Below are positions 59,750 to 64,000 of a stretch of DNA of 64,000 bases, piece after piece (position 1 is the stretch's first letter; each line of letters begins with the position of its first letter). The position numbers were made by a program, and so were the translations under genes. The notes below the pieces were generated by a model. It saw only the letters and a program-made list of their open reading frames with translations. It had not been told where the DNA came from and did no database searches. The DNA is from an uncultured bacterium. GTDB taxonomy: Bacteria; Actinomycetota; Coriobacteriia; Coriobacteriales; Coriobacteriaceae. Location of the stretch: the NCBI GenBank assembly GCA_905214105.1, contig CAJMKK010000006.1, forward strand, positions 1 to 64,000. Direction: 5' to 3'.

Positions 59750-61060
59750 ATGAGCCAGTTCATCAACAACCCCGAGCATACCTTTGGTTTCGACACCCTG
59801 CAGCTTCACGTTGGCCAGGAGAGCGCCGATCCCGCATCCGATTCCCGTGCCGTGCCTATCTACCAGACAACGAGCTATGTGTTCCGAAACTCCCAGCACG
59901 CCGCCGACCGCTTTGGTCTTGCCGACGCCGGTAACATCTACGGCCGTCTGACCAACTCCACCCAGGGCGTCTTTGAGGACCGCATCGCTGCGCTCGAGGG
60001 CGGCGTTGCTGGCCTCGCCGTCGCCTCTGGCGCCGCCGCCATCACCTATACCCTGCAGGCCCTCGCCCAGGCCGGTGACCACGTGGTCGCCCAGAAGACC
60101 ATCTACGGCGGTTCCTACAACCTGCTGGAGCACACGCTCTCCCAGTTTGGTGTCGAGACCACCTTCGTCGATGCCCACAACCTGGACGAGGTCGAGGGCG
60201 CCATCAAGGACAACACCACGGTCATTTACCTCGAGACGCTCGGTAACCCCAACTCCGACATTCCCAACATCGACGCTATCTCCGAGGTCGCCAAGAAGCA
60301 TGGCCTTCCGGTTGTTGTCGATAACACCTTCGGCACCCCGTATCTGTTCCGTCCGCTGGAGCATGGCGCCAATATCGTCGTCCACTCCGCGACCAAGTTC
60401 ATTTGCGGTCACGGAACCTCGCTGGGCGGCGTGATTGTCGATGGCGGCAACTTTGACTGGAAGGCGAGCGGCAAGTATGCGCAGATCGCCGAGCCCAATC
60501 CCTCCTACCATGGCGTCTCGTTTGCCGAGGCTGCCGGCCCTGCCGCCTTCGCGACCTATGTCCGCGCCATCCTGCTGCGTGACGAGGGCGCTTGCATTAG
60601 CCCGTTTAACGCCTGGATCCTGCTCCAGGGCACCGAGACCCTGTCGCTGCGCGTCGACCGCCATGTCGAGAACACCAAGAAGGTCGTTGAGTTCCTGGCT
60701 TGTGACAGCCACGTCGCCAAGGTGAACCACCCGAGCCTGCCTGAGCACCCCGATCACGAGCTCTACAAGCAGTATTTCCCCAACGGTGGTGCCTCGATCT
60801 TCACCTTCGAGATTAAGGGCGGCCAGGAGGCTGCCTGGAAGTTCATCGACCACTTGCAGGTGTTCTCGCTGCTCGCCAACGTGGCCGACGTCAAGTCGCT
60901 CGTCGTGCACCCGGCTACGACTACGCACTCCCAGCTCTCTGCCGAGGAGCTCGCCGAGCAGAACATCACGCCCTCCACGATCCGTCTTTCCATCGGTACC
61001 GAGAACGCTGAGGACATCATTTGGGACCTGAAGCAGGCCTTTGCCGCACTGGACGAGTAG
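59750..61060 (+). CDS. O-acetylhomoserine sulfhydrylase (Cys/Met PLP family)
   Basis: A 436-aa pyridoxal phosphate enzyme that forms homocysteine (or methionine) from O-acetylhomoserine and sulfide (or methanethiol). It opens GFDTLQLHVGQESADPASDSRAVPIYQTTSYVF, typical of the MetY branch, and the PLP lysine is Lys216 in HSATKFICGHGTS. Its length above 420 also favours MetY over MetB/MetC. ATG 59750 follows AAGGAG; the longer frame back to 59639 is the out-of-frame neighbour of the leader peptide. A strong terminator follows. Confidence 0.93.
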   Translation: MSQFINNPEHTFGFDTLQLHVGQESADPASDSRAVPIYQTTSYVFRNSQHAADRFGLADAGNIYGRLTNSTQGVFEDRIAALEGGVAGLAVASGAAAITYTLQALAQAGDHVVAQKTIYGGSYNLLEHTLSQFGVETTFVDAHNLDEVEGAIKDNTTVIYLETLGNPNSDIPNIDAISEVAKKHGLPVVVDNTFGTPYLFRPLEHGANIVVHSATKFICGHGTSLGGVIVDGGNFDWKASGKYAQIAEPNPSYHGVSFAEAAGPAAFATYVRAILLRDEGACISPFNAWILLQGTETLSLRVDRHVENTKKVVEFLACDSHVAKVNHPSLPEHPDHELYKQYFPNGGASIFTFEIKGGQEAAWKFIDHLQVFSLLANVADVKSLVVHPATTTHSQLSAEELAEQNITPSTIRLSIGTENAEDIIWDLKQAFAALDE

Positions 61061-61120
61061 GGCGACTTGTGCAAGGACCCCTTGCGACTCGATAGGTATA
61101 ACTGCATAAAATGCCTGCTC

Positions 61121-61162
61121 AAGGCGCCTGCGCAAGCAATGGTTGCGCAGGCGCCTTTTTTG
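61121..61162 (+). terminator. Terminator after the sulfhydrylase
   Basis: A perfect 15-bp stem, AAGGCGCCTGCGCAA with TTGCGCAGGCGCCTT, and a run of six T. Confidence 0.93.
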
Positions 61163-61372
61163 CATAGGGAGGGCGCTATTACAGGGTTTTTGACATGCTT
61201 TATGCAATCGAGATGTGGAAAACTCCTGTTGAGAGGATGTGAGTTTTACGCAAATGACGTGCACCTTTTGAGAAAAACCGCAGGTCACGATTTGCTCGGG
61301 GTACTATGCAGCGCGATCGAATCACACGCAGCTCAAACGCAGCAAAAACGCACTACGGAGGTTTCCAGCTAC

Positions 61373-62149
61373 ATGAGGATTGATTCGCGAAAACCGAAAG
61401 CCGCCGCCCTTTCCGCCGCTCTGACCGTGGCACTTTTGGCGGGCGCCGGCGCAACCGATGCCCACGCGGCAACACTGTCCGACACGGTCGGATCCACGCC
61501 GTCCGAGGCGACGCTGATGCAGCCCGTCGACTATCGCGGCGACGGCTTTGGCTCCATGCAGGAGTGGAATGCCTCTATGGGGGCCAAGCGCGATTCTCTG
61601 GAGGTCCGCGCCCAGATCATCATGAACATGTACGGTGACTATGCCACCGATGACGAGCGCGCTGTGCTGCAAGGTTGTATCGATGGTGCGGGCAGTCTTT
61701 TGACGATGGAGGAGGTCGACGCGAAGTCGGCCGAGCTCGACGAGCTGCGCACGACGCTCGAGGATGCTAAGCGCGAGGCGCTCGAGGCTGCGGCCGCCGA
61801 AGCCGAGGCCGCTGAGGCCGTTCAGGCTTTGTATTACAACGCCGGCTCCGGCTCGTCTTACGCGTCTGCTGCGTATTACGCGAACGGCTCGGGCCTGACG
61901 CGCTCGAGCGGCGTCAATAACTATAACGGTCGTCGTGAGACCTATTACAGCAGCAACGTGCTCTACCATCACCGCACGGGCGAGTGGACTCAGGATTCCG
62001 AGGGCTTTTGGCGCGATTCCGATGGTTACTACGTCGTTGCCGCGGGCGATAAGGCTCAGGGCTCCACGTTTACCGGTTCCAAGGGCGAGTGCAAGGTCTA
62101 CGATTCGGGTTGCGCAGCCGGAACTACCGACTACTACACTGGCTGGTAA
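61373..62149 (+). CDS. Secreted protein with coiled-coil region, unknown function
   Basis: A 258-aa protein with a signal peptide (basic start, hydrophobic core LTVALLAGAGA, cleavage probably after DAHA near residue 33). A helical, Ala/Glu-rich segment (about 120-150; repeated EAEAAEA) looks like a coiled coil. It is followed by a Tyr/Ser/Gly/Asn-rich stretch and a C-terminal domain of about 70 residues with SDGYYVVAAG and the ending VYDSGCAAGTTDYYTGW. The C-terminal domain looks like a small beta domain of cell-surface proteins, but the family is not recognised. ATG 61373 follows ACGGAGG. Confidence 0.75.
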   Translation: MRIDSRKPKAAALSAALTVALLAGAGATDAHAATLSDTVGSTPSEATLMQPVDYRGDGFGSMQEWNASMGAKRDSLEVRAQIIMNMYGDYATDDERAVLQGCIDGAGSLLTMEEVDAKSAELDELRTTLEDAKREALEAAAAEAEAAEAVQALYYNAGSGSSYASAAYYANGSGLTRSSGVNNYNGRRETYYSSNVLYHHRTGEWTQDSEGFWRDSDGYYVVAAGDKAQGSTFTGSKGECKVYDSGCAAGTTDYYTGW

Positions 62150-62335
62150 TTTTTCTGCATCACGAATATTTGGCGGACGGGCGTCTTTACCGAGCTTTAG
62201 GGCAACGTAAGGGCGCCCGTTCTATGTATGCATTTGAGTTAACAGAGCGCTTACCGTGGCAGTACGCCGCGCATATGGGCGCGGGGCACACTAAGTCACG
62301 AGAAACAAAGTCTTTCTCGTGGAGGAAGTGGTTCC

Positions 62336-62554
62336 ATGAACGCTCGAGATGTCGCTATTGCCGTCGTTGCCCTTTTGATCGGATGCCTTGGTCCGACGGC
62401 GGCGTTAACTGCCGGCTTGCAGTCCGCTACGGGCGCCGCTCCTGTGATTGTGGGCGCCTTGATTGCAGCGGCGTTGCTGGGAAGCGCCGGCGTGCTACTT
62501 TGCCGCGATGACGAGGACGAGGTTCCGGAATCGCAAAATAAGCCTCAGTTTTAG
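62336..62554 (+). CDS. Small two-helix membrane protein
   Basis: A 72-aa protein with two hydrophobic segments (about residues 5-25 and 33-56), separated by a short polar turn, and a charged, acidic C-terminal tail (CRDDEDEVPESQNKPQF). ATG 62336 follows GGAGGAAG. No family recognised. It lies between the secreted protein and a bidirectional terminator; a cytoplasmic tail would be expected if the N-terminus is inside. Confidence 0.6.
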   Translation: MNARDVAIAVVALLIGCLGPTAALTAGLQSATGAAPVIVGALIAAALLGSAGVLLCRDDEDEVPESQNKPQF

Positions 62555-62570
62555 CCTCGAGCTAAATGCA

Positions 62571-62610
62571 ACAGGCCTTCGCGAATGACGGAATCCTCGC
62601 GAAGGCCTGT
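62571..62610. terminator. Perfect 14-bp hairpin between convergent genes
   Basis: ACAGGCCTTCGCGA and TCGCGAAGGCCTGT are exact complements with a 12-base loop. The position between convergent genes suggests a bidirectional terminator. Confidence 0.8.
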
Positions 62611-62645
62611 CTGCTTGTATTGCGCACGTCGCGATGCGGCCGAGG

Positions 62646-63560
62646 CTACCAGCTGCTTTCTATTTCGCGAATCCTCTGGTAGAGCCAATCGTTTTGCGGC
62701 ACTTGGATATCGTGTTTGGCGGCCAGGCGGCAAATGGTGCCCGCGAACTCCTCGACTTCGGTCTTTCGTTGTGCGATGCGGTCCTGCGCCATCGAGGGCA
62801 TACCGGTGGGGTCGATTCCCTCGATGAGGTGCACCATCTGCGTCAGGTCTGCCTCGGTCAGCTCAATGCCCTCGGCATTGGCGACCGCAAGTGTCTCTCG
62901 CATGGCGGAGACAAAGCAGCGGCGCTGCTCGGAGCCGGCCTCTGTGGCGCTTCCATACGTTCCGCCGTAGGCCATGCACGTCTGGTTGATACCATCGTTG
63001 AGCATGAGTTTGGCCCACATGCGGTGCGCAATGTCGCTCTCGGCGGTATGGGCGATGCCGCAGCGTGTGTAGGGCTCGTCGATGGCGGTGACGGTTGCGG
63101 GCTCGGTGCCTGCTGCCGCGCCAAAGCGAATCTCGCCCGCATTGGTAAAGGTGAGCGCGCCGTCGAGGAACACGGCATCCATGCCCTGGCAAATACCAAG
63201 AACGGTATGCTTCCAGCCAAAGCGCTCGGCAATCTTCTGCTCGCTCGTAATGCCGTTGCACAGCGAGGCGATGAGCGTGTTGGGCCCCACGACGCGCTCC
63301 ATAGTCTTGAGTGCTTGGTTGAGTCCCGTCGTCTTGACCGTGAGAATGACAAGATCGGCGGGCGTTGCCTCACTGACGCGCACGGACTTGAGTGCGCAGG
63401 GCTCGCCGTTGACCGTAAGGGCGTCGCCTGCGTGACGCTCGAAACGGGCGTCATCCATAACGTATTCGACGGCGTCATTGCCGAGGGCCGTGGCAATCAT
63501 GCTACCGTAGAGCAGGCCGACGCCGCCCTTGCCGATAAAGGCGACCTTGTTGATCTGCAT
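62646..63560 (-). CDS. 2-dehydropantoate 2-reductase-like (PanE/ApbA family)
   Basis: A 304-aa NADPH-dependent reductase family protein. The N-terminal motif VAFIGKGGVGLLYG, the VKTTGLNQAL strand and a helical C-terminal domain with KLMLNDGINQTCMAYGGTYG fit PanE, which would make pantoate for coenzyme A synthesis. Many bacteria carry paralogues that act on other 2-keto acids, and no panB, panC or panD is nearby. The ATG at 63560 is preferred over the one at 63569 because GGGGAG is 9 bp from the former and directly adjacent to the latter. Confidence 0.85.
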   Translation of the reverse strand: MQINKVAFIGKGGVGLLYGSMIATALGNDAVEYVMDDARFERHAGDALTVNGEPCALKSVRVSEATPADLVILTVKTTGLNQALKTMERVVGPNTLIASLCNGITSEQKIAERFGWKHTVLGICQGMDAVFLDGALTFTNAGEIRFGAAAGTEPATVTAIDEPYTRCGIAHTAESDIAHRMWAKLMLNDGINQTCMAYGGTYGSATEAGSEQRRCFVSAMRETLAVANAEGIELTEADLTQMVHLIEGIDPTGMPSMAQDRIAQRKTEVEEFAGTICRLAAKHDIQVPQNDWLYQRIREIESSW

Positions 63561-63576
63561 GTGAATCATCTCCCCA

Positions 63577-63605
63577 TATAAAAGGCGCCCGCGTAAGGGG
63601 CGCCT
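63577..63605 (-). terminator. Terminator on the minus strand
   Basis: Read on the minus strand, AGGCGCCC and GGGCGCCT form a perfect stem followed by TTTTAT. It ends the small gene at 63683-63877 and lies just upstream of the PanE-like gene. Confidence 0.75.
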
Positions 63606-63682
63606 GATGGATTGTATGCTGCCAGGGTGATTGGTGGATGCGCGGGACTGCTGTTACGAAAAAGAACTATTGCACTGTGCGC

Positions 63683-63877
63683 TTATGCCGCGGGACAGAC
63701 CGCAAAAACGCGCACAGGATATCCAACGCCATCGCGCACCTTGGGGAAGGTGCAGATGATGCCTGCGCCCGTGGCGGGAAGCTCGTCCAGATGGTTCATG
63801 ACCTCGATCTGGTAGCGGTCGACCGAGAGGATGTATTGCTCGCCGGGATAGGGGTAGGCGTCCTCACGCGTGGCCAC
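63683..63877 (-). CDS. Small conserved-looking hypothetical protein
   Basis: A 64-aa protein starting at GTG 63877 with a very good AAAGGAGG site 6 bp upstream. The sequence (YILSVDRYQIEVMNHLDELP, then ICTFPKVRDGVGYPVRVF) is compact and globular in character with no membrane segment or signal peptide. Its own minus-strand terminator follows. No family was recognised. The strong translation signal and terminator argue that it is a real gene. Confidence 0.6.
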   Translation of the reverse strand: MATREDAYPYPGEQYILSVDRYQIEVMNHLDELPATGAGIICTFPKVRDGVGYPVRVFAVCPAA

Positions 63878-64000
63878 GCTCGCCTCCTTTCATCGGGCTT
63901 TTTGCTGATGTTAAAGCGGTGCCGTGACGGCCTGATTTCTGCTGCGTTACGATACGTTCTCGATTGCGATTCCGATGTGCTTCGATGACGTGACAGGTTT

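Overview
The window is GC-rich, gene-dense bacterial chromosome. It carries an actinobacterial-style block (uvrC, rapZ, whiA, gap, pgk, tpiA, secG), a RapZ with Arg in its P-loop, an anaerobic ribonucleotide reductase (nrdDG), and two Tat-type lipoprotein peptide/sugar-acid binding proteins. Together with sialic acid catabolism this suggests an anaerobic, gut-type member of the Coriobacteriia (Collinsella-like). The taxon is inferred from gene content and style; no rRNA is present to confirm it.

Layout. (1) 0-15.7 kb, housekeeping and DNA repair: coaE, a lytic transglycosylase and uvrB on +; an Mrp ATPase and two flavoproteins as a minus-strand operon; then uvrA, ybaK, a MurJ flippase with a long repeat-bearing N-terminal extension, and uvrC. 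All three UvrABC subunits therefore lie within 14.2 kb. (2) 15.7-26.5 kb, a complete sialic acid (nan) uptake and catabolism cluster: a Tat lipoprotein binding protein, a permease, a fused permease-ATPase, an ATPase, two tandem esterase-family proteins (the second lacks the catalytic serine), NanA lyase, NanK-type ROK kinase and NanE epimerase. It sits between uvrC and rapZ, which are neighbours in many actinobacteria. (3) 26.5-33.7 kb: rapZ, whiA, gap, pgk, tpiA, gpmI and secG; yvcK, normally between rapZ and whiA, is absent. (4) 34-39.9 kb: a second, conventional oligopeptide ABC transporter. (5) 39.9-47 kb: long inverted repeats, tRNA-Leu, a SpoIIE-type phosphatase with a fused STAS-HATPase partner, tRNA-Gly (three identical copies), tRNA-Cys, tRNA-Val and a GH13 alpha-glucosidase. 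(6) 47-52 kb: nrdD and nrdG, separated by two more inverted repeats and preceded by a NrdR-like box; then folE, an HD-domain protein and folB. (7) 52-64 kb, single genes and short clusters: metallopeptidases, an FKBP, an orphan UreE-like protein, a HAD phosphatase, a PerR/Fur regulator, acylphosphatase, an oxidoreductase, rnhA, a LysR regulator divergent from an O-acetylhomoserine sulfhydrylase with a possible Cys-containing leader peptide, a secreted protein, a small membrane protein and a ketopantoate reductase-like enzyme.

How it fits together. Sialic acid would be imported, optionally O-deacetylated, cleaved to ManNAc plus pyruvate, phosphorylated and epimerised to GlcNAc-6-P. The nagA/nagB step towards glycolysis is not in this window, but several lower glycolytic enzymes are. 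The features most worth following up are the locus-specific long inverted repeats, the repeat-bearing MurJ extension, the serine-less esterase paralogue, the STAS-HATPase fusion, the leader peptide before the sulfhydrylase and the shared palindrome in front of three tRNA promoters. No phage, transposase, integrase or CRISPR array was seen.
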